Source: Asparagopsis taxiformis
Lineage: Eukaryota; Rhodophyta; Florideophyceae; Bonnemaisoniales; Bonnemaisoniaceae
Direction of reading: 5' to 3'
DNA: 64,000 bases
Assembly: GCA_030407315.1 (NCBI GenBank)
Contig: JALQPE010002294.1
Span: 1 to 64,000, forward strand
This document shows positions 1 through 10,860 of this stretch, piece by piece. Position numbers and translations under genes: made by a program. The notes under the pieces are model-generated. The model worked only from the letters and a program-made list of their open reading frames with translations, was not told the DNA's origin and made no database searches. Every line of letters starts with the position of its first letter. Positions within the stretch are counted from its first letter, which is position 1.

Positions 1-595
1 AGAGCATGGTCGAGGAGATAGGGGTGTGTTGTTTTGCCCTTATTCTGAGGTAGTATGAGGACTGGTTATACGAAATCTGTACGGTAGAGCAGAAAAGTAG
101 GTATGGAATGGAGGTGTGCACCGTGGAAGGGGGATAGTATCTGAAAATGCGTGCTAGAGTGGTATTGGGGGTGTTTGAGGTACAGTACGGGGGGAGGTGA
201 GCACCAACAGGAAGGGGGGTGTGAGCGAGAGGATGAAAAAAATTAAAGACAAAATTGGAGTCGACCGACAAGGAAAAATAGAGTGGTCGCCGTGATGGAT
301 GCGGACATCCATGTCGAGCACGGCGGCCCAGAAATTTCTGGGGTCGAAATTTTTGAATTTCTGAACCGCGCCCGTCCTAGGTGGACATAGACATGGCGGA
401 AGTCCATCCCGAGGGGGACATCCGTAGTGGTACTAGAAACAATGAATGTCGCCCTAGTAATACTAGACGTACTAGCCGCATGGGTCCGGTTCTAGGCGGA
501 CATCCAAAAATACTAGAGAACATGGACGTCCGCCTAGTAATACTAGGTGTACTAGAGGTTGTGGACGTCCGCGTCCATTTCCGAGAACACAGACG
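1..595 (+). repeat. Left arm of a long inverted repeat (foldback-type)
   Basis: This arm pairs with 3072-3659 read on the other strand. Position 1 matches position 3659 and the match continues inward to the shared motif at about 581-595 / 3072-3086, with scattered mismatches and small indels. The arm contains several copies of the palindrome GGACGTCC and repeated CTAGTA-type words. It begins at the window edge, so the true outer end is unknown. The short reading frames inside are repeat-derived and not credible genes. Confidence 0.85.
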
Positions 596-2494
596 CAGTT
601 CAATTGTTATGTAGGCATCGTATTGCGGCTGTCCTCTCTAGATCCCTGTCTCCCTGGAAGGAAAACGACAACAAGTACTTGTTGACAGCTAGATCGTTGA
701 TGCTTGCACACTCATCATCCATGACTCATGCATTTCCAGTATAGCACGCACGTATCGGGCCGTACAACAGTTTCTAATGCTCTCTGTCAGTTCCGCAGAG
801 TACCAGAACGTAGGACGTGTTCGGCATATTTCCAGAATATTCCGCAAGTTTTGAAGCTGCACAAATCACATAGAAACCACAGCTGTATGTATCTTTTTGC
901 AATTTGAACTGCAACACATCTAGTATGTAGTTCTCGGTTCGCGGTAATCCAAGTCATGTCGGGGCACTTGTCTTCAAAAATCTCGCCACAATTTAAGTAG
1001 ATTCCTAGGACAGGAATATCGCAAGCTGTCCCCCCAGAAGATTCTTCCATTAGTTTCATTCTCGGGGTCTAATGTCCCAAACACAGCACCCCAGTGAGAC
1101 TTTCGATATTGACTGGGATGATGAATGAAGGAGGGACTTCTCTTCTACCAGACCTCCAAGATACTTCGTTTGATATTTTGTGGCCATTGCTTCATCTACA
1201 GCAGTTGAAGTTTCGAACCTTGCTGCGCCTGCATGAACCATTGCGCTGTGTTCCATCCAAATATGATGCAATTTTTTGGCATAGTAAGCTCGGAAAGTCC
1301 AGACAAAAGCAAGTGGTCTCTCGAGCATAGCACCGCGTTTTGGTGCTTAAACCATGGACTGGCATCGTGTATTCTCAAAAGATGATTCCAGTCCGATGAG
1401 GTGTACACGCAGTATGTTCTTCTCGCTTTCGCGGAGCCGAACGCAAATTCTGGCCAGTATGCTGAAAAATTCATCTATATCTGCATCGTATTTCGTCGTT
1501 AAGCAACCTGATTCACCATTACGTATAGTTTCTCAGTGAATGTTTCCAGATTTCCCATGGTACAGTGCTTCCAATGCTAAAACGACTTCATATGGCTTCA
1601 CAATACTGGGAAAACTGCGAAGGTTGTGTACAAATGAATGTGGCTCACAAATGATGCTTATTTCTGAGTGGAAAAAATGATGAACTGTTCATTCAAAATG
1701 TCAGTAGAAATGACGGAAAGTGAAGCGATGGTTGGTGGAATCGGAACACGTACGCGGTATGAGGGACAGTGAATCTGCAGAGCGGACTGTGTGAATGGAG
1801 CGATCGTAAACGTGCGAGATAGATAGCAGTGGTATCGTCGAAATGGTAGGTGGCAGTGGTGGAGAGACAGCCGGTGGTGTCTCAGGTTAATGATGACAGT
1901 GGTCTCGCGAGCTGTGGACCACCTGCGGGGGCGGTCCTAGTTTTGCGACGCCCGTGCTTGGTGATTTGGATTTGCCCCGCCCTTCAGATTTTGGCGGCGG
2001 TGAAAAAGAAATTTTAGTTTAGAACTTTTATATTTGAAAAAGGAAATTTGGTTGGAACATTCTTCCTGAAACTTTTGGAAAGTGAAAAAGGTGGTGAAAG
2101 CTACACGGTCACGCTTGCGCGATGGATTAGTCACACAAACTGGTCGGCGACCCGACCCCTCCCAGACGGGCTGAAATGAAGGCTACTGCGGCGGCTAAGG
2201 TAATTTTTCAGCTTTCCGATCACCAGTTATTCCTGGCCAACCACAGGCCAGGAAATAGTCCAATTCATCATACTTTTGAGGACGAGTTGATGTGATTGGT
2301 GCACACTGGGGCACCGAGAATGCCGGGCACATGTGTTGGACGAGTGATGCCATTTTGGTCCAATTCATCTCACGAGTGGGTCTGATTGGCTTAAATACTA
2401 CTACGTGTACTTGCTGTAGATTCAGTACACCCCCTTACAGTGGGGCAATACTAACTTGTAGATAATAGAGGTACCCAAAGGGTACCGTCCAGGC
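596..2494. other. Unidentified spacer inside the inverted repeat
   Basis: About 1.9 kb enclosed by the two arms. Three overlapping minus-strand frames of about 90 codons (787-1474) have ordinary amino-acid composition and could be a decayed gene, but I recognise no domain. A short hairpin around CCTGGCC...GGCCAGG lies near 2230-2255. Nothing else can be supported. Confidence 0.4.
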
Positions 2495-3070
2495 TGTTAG
2501 AAGGAATGATCTCCTCGTCTGTCGTGTTGTCAGTTGTAGTGTCTGTCAGTGTATTTGTCCGTGCGTACTGTTGTTATGAGTTAGCGTCCTGACACTGGTG
2601 AGCCGTCGTGGGCGACATGTGGTTGAGTTAGCGCCTGAACTCCACTGTCGCCCAGGGGCGGGGAGCGTTATTGTTGTGGCGTTGGTTAGGTCTTCCTATC
2701 TCATTTTAAATGATGCTCGTGGTGAGTAGTTGAAATGGTTGCTTGTAAGGGGTTTTGTGAAATGTCGGCCAGCATCTGCTCTGATGGGTAGGTATTGTGA
2801 GATTGATCCGGCCAGCTTGTACATTGTCCATAGGTGGTCGGTTGTCGGATGCAATGAACTTGCGGGTCGCTTCGCGGCGCATTGTTCTCGCGTGGCTAGG
2901 GGGATGTGAATCGATGTAGGTGGAGGATAAGCTTTGTCAGGATGTATGAGTTCCAGTTCTTGAGGAGATCCCCGAGCCAGTTTTTTTTGGCCCGTAAGGC
3001 TTTAAGTCGGCAATAGTTTCGGCTTCGCTGTACTCATTCGCTATAGATGAGACTATCGTTGTGAAGTCCA
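2495..3070 (-). mobile_element. Copia 3' end remnant (RNase H plus LTR)
   Basis: The LTR part (from TGTTAGAAGG at 2495 to CGTCCTGACA at 2594) nearly matches the LTR at 30449-30547. A second, degenerate LTR tip follows at about 2627-2644. Next is a polypurine tract on the minus strand (complement of CTGTCGCCCAGGGGCGGGG, from about 2644). The sequence beyond it corresponds to the end of a copia RNase H domain and parallels 53100-53400, but with frame breaks. It is cut off where the right inverted-repeat arm begins. Confidence 0.7.
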
Positions 3071-3071
3071 A

Positions 3072-3659
3072 CGTCTGTGTTCTCGGAAATGGACGCGGAC
3101 GTCCACAACCTCTAGTACACCTAGTATTACTAGGCGGACGTCCATGTCTCCAGTATTTTTGGATGTCCGCCTAGAACCGGACGTCCATGCGGTCTAGTAC
3201 GTCTAGTAACTAGGGCGACATTCATTGTTTCTAGTACCACGGATGTCCCCCTCGGGATGGACTTCCGCCATGTCTATGTCCACCTAGGACGGGCGCCGGT
3301 TCAGAAATTAAAAAATTTCGACCCCAGAAATTTCTGCCGCCGTGCTCGACATGGATGTCCGCATCCATCACGGCGACCACTCTATTTTTCCTTGTCGGTC
3401 GACTCCAATTTCGTCTTTAATTTTTTCATCCTCTCGCTCACACACCCCTTCCAGTTGGTGCTCACCTCCCCCGTACTGTACCTCAAACACCCCCAATACC
3501 ACTCTAGCACGCATTTTCAGCTACCTATCCCCGCTTCCACGGTGCACACCTCCATTCCATACCTACTTTTCTGCTCTACCGTACAGATTTCGTATAACCA
3601 GTCCTCATACTACCTCAGAATAGGGCAAAAAACACCCCCTATCTCCTCGACCATGCTCT
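3072..3659 (-). repeat. Right arm of the long inverted repeat
   Basis: Reverse complement of 1-595. The arm may continue beyond 3659, because its partner runs off the window at position 1. The inner tip (TGTGTTCTCGGAAATGGACG) also occurs, diverged, at 23751-23797, so this is a multi-copy family. Confidence 0.85.
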
Positions 3660-4680
3660 CCCCCATCACCTTTGAAACGTATTGTTCTTCAATACCCTCT
3701 CTCCTCTACCTTCAACCCCTCTCCTTCGCCCTCTCCACAAACTTCCCCTGCAGCTTACTCTTCCAAAACCTCTCACTCCCCATCCCGTACCCGACCTGCT
3801 CCACCCCTCCCTCCCTCAGCTGCTCCATGCCCCCACGCCATCCGCATCTTCGATACCGTATACACCACCACCACCGCCCACGCTCCCGCTCCCCCGCCGT
3901 CTCCCCAGAAAACCCCCCGCTCTGAAACACATATCAACCCCCCACTTCGCACCCTTCCTCCCACTCCCCTCCCTCCCCAAATACAATAACCCCCTTCTTC
4001 TCCATCACATCCCCACTCACCACAGCCAGAACAGACGCCACCCCCTCCCCCTCTTTCTCCTCACTTTCCTAAAAACCCCTCCTCTCGGGGCCTTCAACCG
4101 CACCCTCCTACGGTCCCACCTAAACACCTCCTCCGCCCTCACTACCCCAACACCCCGCAGCGTCTCCCCAATCCCCATAATATGCTTGTCGGCACTCCTC
4201 TCCGAATCACACTCCAATCTAAACCCGCACTCCGTACATTTCCACCTCCCCCTGTACCATCCCAAGATTCCATCCCCCACAGAACACATCCTCATACCAC
4301 AGAAGAATTTTCTTCCTCTCATACCTCATCCTTAAAACCTCCATCAGCTCCATGTAAATTTCGATGTAAATATTTTCTCCACTATGCAATCTCAAACATG
4401 TATGAGCCTATGCCTTTCCGCTTTGTCAACCCTGAATATTGTACTCATGTATTCATAAAATAGGGCCACCCACATCCCTATCCCGTTCTGCAAGCTTTAC
4501 AAACCACTAGACGCATACTCCACAACTATACAACAAACACTACTCGCTATTTCAGACGACGCGGTACACAAGTAGCGTAGTCTCAACCTTCCGTGACGCC
4601 TTCCCTGATGCGTACAAGTGCGAAACACGTCTAGACTACTACTACTACGATATAGTATATCAGAAGTGACTGCGGGAATT
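3660..4680. other. Pyrimidine-rich stretch without a recognisable gene
   Basis: The plus strand is strongly C/T-rich from about 3660 to 4330, which produces long proline/serine/leucine-rich frames in several registers at once. That pattern is typical of low-complexity DNA, not coding sequence. It may be the unpaired continuation of the inverted-repeat arm. From 4330 to 4680 I see nothing. Confidence 0.5.
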
Positions 4681-4684
4681 TTCG

Positions 4685-5215
4685 GCACAGGAGATGCTGG
4701 GCCACCAAATTGATTTTTCGGAAATTTTAGAATTTCTGGGCTGGCCAGCAGTGCAATCGAGCTGGACATCCACCGGACGTCCATTTCAGGTTGGTCGTGA
4801 GAGTGAGTGGGGCGGGACCATGATGGAAACAAGGACCAAGACCTGTCCCTGACGTGTTGAGCCTGAAATCGACCCATCGTTAGGCGCCATTTAGCCTTAC
4901 AGTTAGTGCTTACAGAAGCCAGTGACAACCCCACTCGGGGCGGCGGCCGGTTCCTGGGGCCGTTGTGGCCAAATTAGACACCCTGATTTGAATTAAAATT
5001 TGGGCTATTCTCAAAAACATGCACATGTGAACATGTTTTTGAGATGGGGGTGTGCCGTACGGCACAATCGACCGCCCAAATCGATGTTTTTCGCAATATT
5101 TTTGCTCCCCGAAATTGTAGAATTTCTGGGCTGGCCAGCAATGCATCTGAGCTGGACATCCACCGGACGTCCATTTCAGGTTGATCGTGTATCGTGCACG
5201 TCCACCCATTACCGG
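4685..5215 (+). repeat. Palindrome-bearing dispersed repeat, array 1
   Basis: About 1.3 units of a repeat also found at 9805-10860, 11965-12180 and (inverted) 15930-16135. Each full unit has a 12-bp stem hairpin (CTCAAAAACATG/CATGTTTTTGAG, here 5010-5043). The perfect 16-bp palindrome TGTGCCGTACGGCACA follows (5051-5066), then GGCTGGCCAGCA and CCACCGGACGTCCATTTCAGG. A spacer beginning GGGACCATGATG links adjacent units. Translated frames here are shared by all copies and are not genes. Confidence 0.85.
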
Positions 5216-5562
5216 AAGCAAGTAGGCGATGAAGCACGTACAAACCCAATTGTTCTGCTATTTCTAGCATAGACCATCGAGTCTAGAGATGTGAGTGAAT
5301 CGTCCTGGAAATCATGCTCCAACCCACGAGGGAATGGACAATCTAGTTTGAAAGCATGGAACAGAAGTACATTATAGTAGGTTCATAGATTGAAAGTGAT
5401 AAAGGAGATGATTATATTCTCGATAATTGTTTCCTAAAGTAGTTGTTGTTAAGCTATCTAGCCGTCGGAAAACTGTTCTTCCTCTTCGTCGTCACTATAA
5501 TAGTGAATAGATATCAGGTTCTCCCGGCAGAAGAGGCGTTATGGCAACCGTGGAGTGAAAGC
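5216..5562. other. 3' flank of the ParB-dioxygenase gene
   Basis: About 350 bp between the repeat array and the stop codon of the minus-strand gene. It presumably holds that gene's 3' untranslated region. I see no other feature. Confidence 0.4.
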
Positions 5563-8500
5563 TCAAGATGAATTCTTCACCCGGTGTGAGGGTTCTCTCT
5601 TGGGAGCTTCTGTCGTCTTCATCCGCATCATTCCGAGCTGCCCTGTCTTCGGCCTACGATCTTTCTTGACCGGGATGGGAACAACTGTCTTGTGGCGAAC
5701 ATTGACAGGTGCCGGTTGACTTTGCCTGGCAGACCGGCGCGGAGCATTGGCGATTACTTCTTCTTCGAATCCCAACCGCCTGATGAAACCAAACGAAACA
5801 TTGTCGGGAATCGGATACGACGCATTCCTGAAATACGTGTGATACCTCGTTGTCGTGTGTGACACAACTCTGTCGACATGCCCTGCCCCGGCATGTTGTA
5901 CATGGCCGTGACCGATGAAGACTGAACGTGGCGGAACGATTACCTTCTTCAGCTTCATCGTCTTGGCGTACATATCTAATTCCAGCGCTTTGGAAAAGAC
6001 GTACTTGTGGGACCCTGGACACACCCAGATAGGGAATGGGTCATCTCCGTTGGCAATAACAAAGTAACCCGGAAGTTGATCTTTGCGGTCGCGAGGAGGA
6101 ACAGGGAAATCATTGTGTGGGACCTGCCGAGGACACCCCTTTCCCGTTATCAAAAACCGTCCCCCAGATGCCGGCATGACAAGTTTTTCTCCCGGTAAAC
6201 CGCACTCCTCCAGCCCTATCAGCCGGACAAGGATTCCCAACCACACATCCAGCAGGGCTCGCCGCGTCACAAACTTGAACCGGTCGATATGCGTCTCATC
6301 GTTCTCGGCATAGTCAACCAGGCAGTGGCGCGTAGACGTGAAGCGAGCCCTCCCCTCATTCCGGTTCTTCTCATCTGTTTCATCGTCCCCCGTATTGACA
6401 ATGGGACTCCACAGCTGCCGGTTCCCAGGGTCCTTGTGCACCTCCTCCCCCTCCCATGTTCCCAAGAAGTACCGAAACAATTCCTGGTTAGGAATTTCTT
6501 CCATGAGACCCAAGTCAAATGGGAACTTGTCCGACGCATCGAGGTAGCTTACATCCGCGAAATTGTGCATCACCGTATACCCTCGCTCGTTGATTTCCGT
6601 TCGGCAATTGTGGAAGTACGCCATACCAGTGCCGGCCTCATACGAATCCTTCCAGCTTGTAGACATTCGCGCAACCTGGGCGAAGTCCAGCCTCGAGGGT
6701 AGAAACGTCGATGTAGGCTCACACATCGCCTTGGCAGCCATCTTCCACGCTGCGAAAAACATCGGATAGATGGTGTCGATCTCGAAAACAAGATGACGAG
6801 CCCGATGTTGTTCCGGAATATGCAGCCCCTCAAACACAGGGTCCATCGCCACTTGCTTCAAATACCTCACCTCTCTGCCCTCCTCATCGATTTCCACACT
6901 CTCCAATAACAACCTGAGCTCAATCGGGGGCAGACAGCCAACCCTCACCGATGCGATGACGTCCGCGGGACGCTGCGCCAGATGATGCCCTTCGGCTCGG
7001 TCTTTGACTTCGAAATCGTCAGGAAGAGATGGCATACGGTCGTCGAACAGGAGGTCGTGTTCAGAAGGAGAGTCACGAACGATGTAACCGTCTTCATCGA
7101 CTTCCACTCCTTCCGGAACAGTGAATGTAATTGTCACTTCGCGGACCCCCTTGCTTTCGACTTGGCCCTCGTCTGCACCCTGTTTTGTCTTCCTCGTCCG
7201 AAGCGGTATGGACAGATTCTTGGTTGGAGGGAGTCGCACCAGCACGTTGGTTATCTTGGGGGACAATCTCAACGGCAGAATCGGGGGAACGGGCGGAGTC
7301 TTCGTCAACCTCATCACCGGAAGCAGTGGCTTGTTGTTGATCGGTGGGTTTATCAACAACGGCCTGCTCTTCTTCCCGGCGGATTGTTGTACCACAACCG
7401 GCTCTTCTTCCTCGAGGCGTGTGCTCCCCGTCGAGCGAAGTCGCTGTGAACGGCGGCGGATGCCATGCGAAGCAGGCTCATGTTCGACATTCCGCTGCTT
7501 CTTGTGAGTGAGTCTCACATTGGCAGCAGAAGGGCGGCGTTTGCGTCGAGCCTTAGTCTTCTTCTTCAATGTCGGATTGAAAAACTCTTTCAAGTTCGTT
7601 TCCAAATCCTGTAAACGCGTGGTTCTCCGTCGCATTCGAACCTCACTGCTCCGGTCGTCCCCTCTATACATTGCAATGGCATTGGTGAGATGCCATTGCA
7701 ACTCCTTCGGCTGCTTAACCGACCCAATTGCCATCTCTGTGCTCAGAAATGACTTGCGCATAATACTCTTTGGGCGCCCAAACGCAGCGTACAGAGAATT
7801 TGCTATTGCAGTCACGCGACGGACGTATGTATAGAAGTCGTTCACGTCAAAGCGTCCATCCGGACGTCCACCATGAGCAGGGTTCAAGTACTCCGAAAGA
7901 CCACGCAAGACGAAGACAAAGTTTTCTTCCAGCAACTCGCGCACTATCTTGTGGTCCAGGTGCGTTATCCCAATCTCGTTGCGGCGCTCGGAATTGTTCA
8001 GCTCACGCAACACTTCGTCGAGAACAGGATGCTTCAGCGTTGCTATAGCCAAACGCGTCCACCGCCGGGCCGTGTTCGTTGAATTCATCATCCCCATGAA
8101 CTGCGCCTCGAACAATGTTCGGATGACATCAGACTCACGCAAGTCGCCAGCGTTTTCCACGTTATTTGCAACAGCAATCGTACGGATGAACTGCTGGATG
8201 GACGACAAGATTCGAACCAGGGAGCGCTCCGTCAGTTGCGTCCCAGTCGTATGGTTCGACTCTGCACTCTTGTGGATGATCTCATGAGGCTGAAGATCAC
8301 TGTCGTCCTTGCGGCGAAGGTAGTACACATCCAGAGGCTGAGTAACCCAGCGCAAGCGGTTTGCGTCCTGTGGCAGCTTGGTTCTGTGCATACGGGTGAG
8401 GCGCGTGAAGTCATCCGCAATGCTATGCATAGCATTGAGACGATGCAGTCCGTCGATCACGGTCACGTTCGCATTGGCATGGAATTTGCCATTCTGGAAC

Positions 8501-9072
8501 AGACGCGTGTCGGCGGGCAGATGCGTGTTCTGCGACCTCAGCACCGTCACAGTGATACGCGAAGAGCTCACATACCCCACAGCCAACATATTGTTGCGCA
8601 GGTCCTCCACGTGGTCTTCTTTCACATCCCGAAGGGTCACGGCCGGTTCCACTAGCTGCCTCACCAACACAGTCGCTCCTTCTCCGACGTAATCCGACGT
8701 CACAAACTTGGGCACCGTAATTTGCGTCCCCTGCTGCTCACGAATGCTTTCCGCCACCTCCGGTTCGTCGTCCACCTCGGTTACGTCCTGCGTAGTAGCT
8801 TCGGTGACGTTGGAGCGAGCAGGGTGCTTCGTGCCTCCACTGGAGGCTCTAGCAGAGCGAGCAGGGCTTGTGCCTCCACTGGAGGTCTGGCAGAGCGAGC
8901 AGGGCGCTTCGTGCCTCCCGAAACCGGGACGGAGCGTGCTGGATGCTTCGTACCCCCCGAACCAGTGATTTCGCCTGCGGACCGGTACTGGGCATCCGTC
9001 CCGAGCTGGCCTGGTTCGTCGCTGCGTTGAAGTTTGACGCTGCAGCAGGGGTACGAATGTCGCTAGGGCCAT
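5563..9072 (-). CDS. ParB-like domain protein with C-terminal Fe(II)/2-oxoglutarate dioxygenase
   Basis: A 1169-codon open frame. Residues about 125-225 match a ParB/Srx-like N domain: a stretch containing VKEDHVEDL, then the signature IDGLHRLNA at about 206-214. The middle (about 440-650) is basic and proline-rich, probably disordered and nuclear. The C-terminal third has a 2OG-Fe(II) dioxygenase pattern: HND at 986-988 (HxD), a distal His in GHGHVQHAG at about 1055-1060, and Arg in TTTRYH at 1076. Known relatives of this fold hydroxylate or demethylate nucleic acids, proteins or small molecules; the substrate here is unknown. ParB domains often accompany phage and plasmid DNA methyltransferases. 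With the divergent methyltransferase gene next door, I infer a DNA- or chromatin-demethylating role. The frame probably lacks its true N terminus, which lies in another register (8849-9460). The fold call is fairly safe; the eraser role is inference. Confidence 0.75.
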   Translation of the reverse strand: MALATFVPLLQRQTSTQRRTRPARDGCPVPVRRRNHWFGGYEASSTLRPGFGRHEAPCSLCQTSSGGTSPARSARASSGGTKHPARSNVTEATTQDVTEVDDEPEVAESIREQQGTQITVPKFVTSDYVGEGATVLVRQLVEPAVTLRDVKEDHVEDLRNNMLAVGYVSSSRITVTVLRSQNTHLPADTRLFQNGKFHANANVTVIDGLHRLNAMHSIADDFTRLTRMHRTKLPQDANRLRWVTQPLDVYYLRRKDDSDLQPHEIIHKSAESNHTTGTQLTERSLVRILSSIQQFIRTIAVANNVENAGDLRESDVIRTLFEAQFMGMMNSTNTARRWTRLAIATLKHPVLDEVLRELNNSERRNEIGITHLDHKIVRELLEENFVFVLRGLSEYLNPAHGGRPDGRFDVNDFYTYVRRVTAIANSLYAAFGRPKSIMRKSFLSTEMAIGSVKQPKELQWHLTNAIAMYRGDDRSSEVRMRRRTTRLQDLETNLKEFFNPTLKKKTKARRKRRPSAANVRLTHKKQRNVEHEPASHGIRRRSQRLRSTGSTRLEEEEPVVVQQSAGKKSRPLLINPPINNKPLLPVMRLTKTPPVPPILPLRLSPKITNVLVRLPPTKNLSIPLRTRKTKQGADEGQVESKGVREVTITFTVPEGVEVDEDGYIVRDSPSEHDLLFDDRMPSLPDDFEVKDRAEGHHLAQRPADVIASVRVGCLPPIELRLLLESVEIDEEGREVRYLKQVAMDPVFEGLHIPEQHRARHLVFEIDTIYPMFFAAWKMAAKAMCEPTSTFLPSRLDFAQVARMSTSWKDSYEAGTGMAYFHNCRTEINERGYTVMHNFADVSYLDASDKFPFDLGLMEEIPNQELFRYFLGTWEGEEVHKDPGNRQLWSPIVNTGDDETDEKNRNEGRARFTSTRHCLVDYAENDETHIDRFKFVTRRALLDVWLGILVRLIGLEECGLPGEKLVMPASGGRFLITGKGCPRQVPHNDFPVPPRDRKDQLPGYFVIANGDDPFPIWVCPGSHKYVFSKALELDMYAKTMKLKKVIVPPRSVFIGHGHVQHAGAGHVDRVVSHTTTRYHTYFRNASYPIPDNVSFGFIRRLGFEEEVIANAPRRSARQSQPAPVNVRHKTVVPIPVKKDRRPKTGQLGMMRMKTTEAPKREPSHRVKNSS
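8815..8990 (-). repeat. Coding minisatellite in the ParB-dioxygenase gene
   Basis: Three to four imperfect units of about 40-50 bp, each encoding a version of SGGTKHPARS when read in the appropriate frame. Small length differences between units move the motif from one frame to another. This explains why the N-terminal and main frames do not line up. Confidence 0.7.
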
Positions 9073-9460
9073 CCTCCGCAGCGGGGCGCATCATCCGAGT
9101 ATCCCAAGGGTAAAACGCCGCGGCGTATGCTCCACCCATCGTCTCCGGCGGTCCCTCGGCGCCATCAAACATGTACGGGAACGGGAGGTCCTTGAACTTG
9201 TCCTTAGTCGCAATGTTGCGCACGACGATATAGTCCGCCTCGTCGGTTTCCGGCAGCTTGTGGTTGTGCAGCGTGCGCGGAAGGCCAACATCGCCACCAG
9301 CAGTGCTCACCGAAGCCGTCCCAATATGCACAGCCGCACCGTCCACGTCCGCAAACAAATTGACATCGACGCCGCGCTTGAGTCCGCGCGACTCCGCTGA
9401 CGCGCTCACTTGATCGCCGCAAACCGTTGAAAACAAACTGCTGAAATGCGTATCCGCCAT
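8849..9460 (-). CDS. N-terminal part of the ParB-dioxygenase gene, in another frame
   Basis: An open frame that reads into the start of the 5563-9072 gene in a different register. I place the start at 9460 (MADTHF), where the context AACAACCATGG is a good eukaryotic initiation site. An upstream ATG at 9643 is possible but has a poorer context. The protein (about 200 residues to the overlap) has no domain I recognise. It overlaps the coding minisatellite at 8815-8990, where repeat units differ in length by one or two bases. A frame change inside that tract, from real indels, assembly error or a tiny intron, would join the two parts. Whether the living gene is intact cannot be decided here. Confidence 0.55.
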   Translation of the reverse strand: MADTHFSSLFSTVCGDQVSASAESRGLKRGVDVNLFADVDGAAVHIGTASVSTAGGDVGLPRTLHNHKLPETDEADYIVVRNIATKDKFKDLPFPYMFDGAEGPPETMGGAYAAAFYPWDTRMMRPAAEDGPSDIRTPAAASNFNAATNQASSGRMPSTGPQAKSLVRGVRSIQHAPSRFREARSALLALPDLQWRHKPCSLC

Positions 9461-9804
9461 GGTTGTTGAGTTGGAAAGGAAAAGAGATGGTTGACGTTGA
9501 CGTATTCGAGTGATGTGGATGGTAGGTTTCACGTTAAGTTGAAGAATGGTCGTGAACGCCAATCGCTGGAAATAATAACACAATACAACCGAAATTTTGT
9601 TAGGTACACACCTATCGTGACCGCTGGAATGCAAGACAGGCAATCGAGATGTGAGTGTCCGTTCGGAACGGGCCCGAGTCGGGCTCTCGAAACCTGACGA
9701 GGTGGCGTGAAGCAGGCAGTGTCCTTGATGTGTAATGTGTTAAAATTACAGCTGTCAAGCTAGGCGGCTTTTGGGGCGGGCTGCGAGCACCCCTTTATCC
9801 GGGG

Positions 9805-10860
9805 AACACCCTGATTTGAGTTAAAATTGGGCTATTCTCAAAAACATGCACATGTGAACATGTTTTTGAGATGGGGGTGTGCCGTACGGCACAATCGACC
9901 CGCCCAAATCGTTGATTTTTGCAAGATTTTTTGTGCCCGAAATTTTAGAATTTCTGGGCTGGCCAGCAGTGCATCGAGCTGGACATCCACCGGACGTCCA
10001 TTTCAGGTTGGTCGTGTGCTGCCTACATCCACGCATTGCAGCAACTAAGCAGGCGGGTTCACTACTAATATAAAGTGCACGGAATATGAGTAACGTGATG
10101 GGTGAGTAGTGTTTGTGTTGAGGGAGTAAGGCGGGACCATGATGAAACACGGAAGAAGATTTCTCCCTAGCATAACTTAGGCTTGAAGCCTGGAATCGAC
10201 CCATCTTTCGGCGCCATTTAGCTTCACAGTTAGTGCTTACAGAAGCAGTGATGACCCGCTCGGGGCGGCGGCCGGTTCCTGGGGCCGTTGTGGCCAAATT
10301 AGACACCCTGATTTGAATTAAAATTTGGGCTATTCTCAAAAACATGCACATGAACATGTTTTTGAGATGGGGGTGTGCCGTACGGCACAATCGACCCGCC
10401 CAAATCGTTGATTTTTTACAATTTTTTTGTGCCCGAAATTTTAGAATTTCTGGGCTGGCCAGCAGTGCAATCGAGCTGGACATCCACCGGACGTCCATTT
10501 CAGGTTGGTCGTGAGAGAGTGCGGGACCATGATGGAACAAGGACCAAGACCTGTCCCTGGTGTATTGAGCCTGAATTGACCCTTCGTCAGACGCCATTTA
10601 GCCTTACAGTTAGTGCTTACAGAAGCCAGTGACAACCCCACTCGGGGCGGCGGCCGGTGCCTGGGGCCGTTGTGGCCAAATTAGACACCCTGATTTGAAT
10701 TAAAATTTGGGCTATTCTCAAAAACATGCACATGTGAACATGTTTTTGAGATGGGGGTGTGCCGTACGGCACAATCGACCGCCTGAAATCAAGGTTTTTT
10801 ACAATATTTTGCTGCCCGAAATTCTACAATTTCTGGGCTGGCCAGTAATGCATTAGCTAT
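9805..10860 (+). repeat. Palindrome-bearing dispersed repeat, array 2
   Basis: Nearly three tandem units of the same family as 4685-5215. Hairpins lie at 9837-9870, 10335-10366 (2 bp shorter loop) and 10717-10750. The palindrome TGTGCCGTACGGCACA is at 9878-9893, 10374-10389 and 10758-10773. The tract lies between the 5' ends of the two divergent DNA-modification genes. Confidence 0.88.

Noticed and set aside
3257..4335. Several overlapping Pro/Ser/Leu-rich frames of 90-220 codons
   Set aside because: Open in multiple registers at once because the DNA is pyrimidine-rich; no domain, and partly within the inverted-repeat arm.
6083..8692. Plus-strand frames of 60-155 codons opposite the ParB-dioxygenase gene
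   Set aside because: Shadows of the long minus-strand gene, without motifs of their own.
9821..10597. 258-codon minus-strand frame
   Set aside because: It lies wholly within the palindrome-bearing repeat array, and its peptide repeats with the DNA units. The same peptides appear at every other copy of the repeat.
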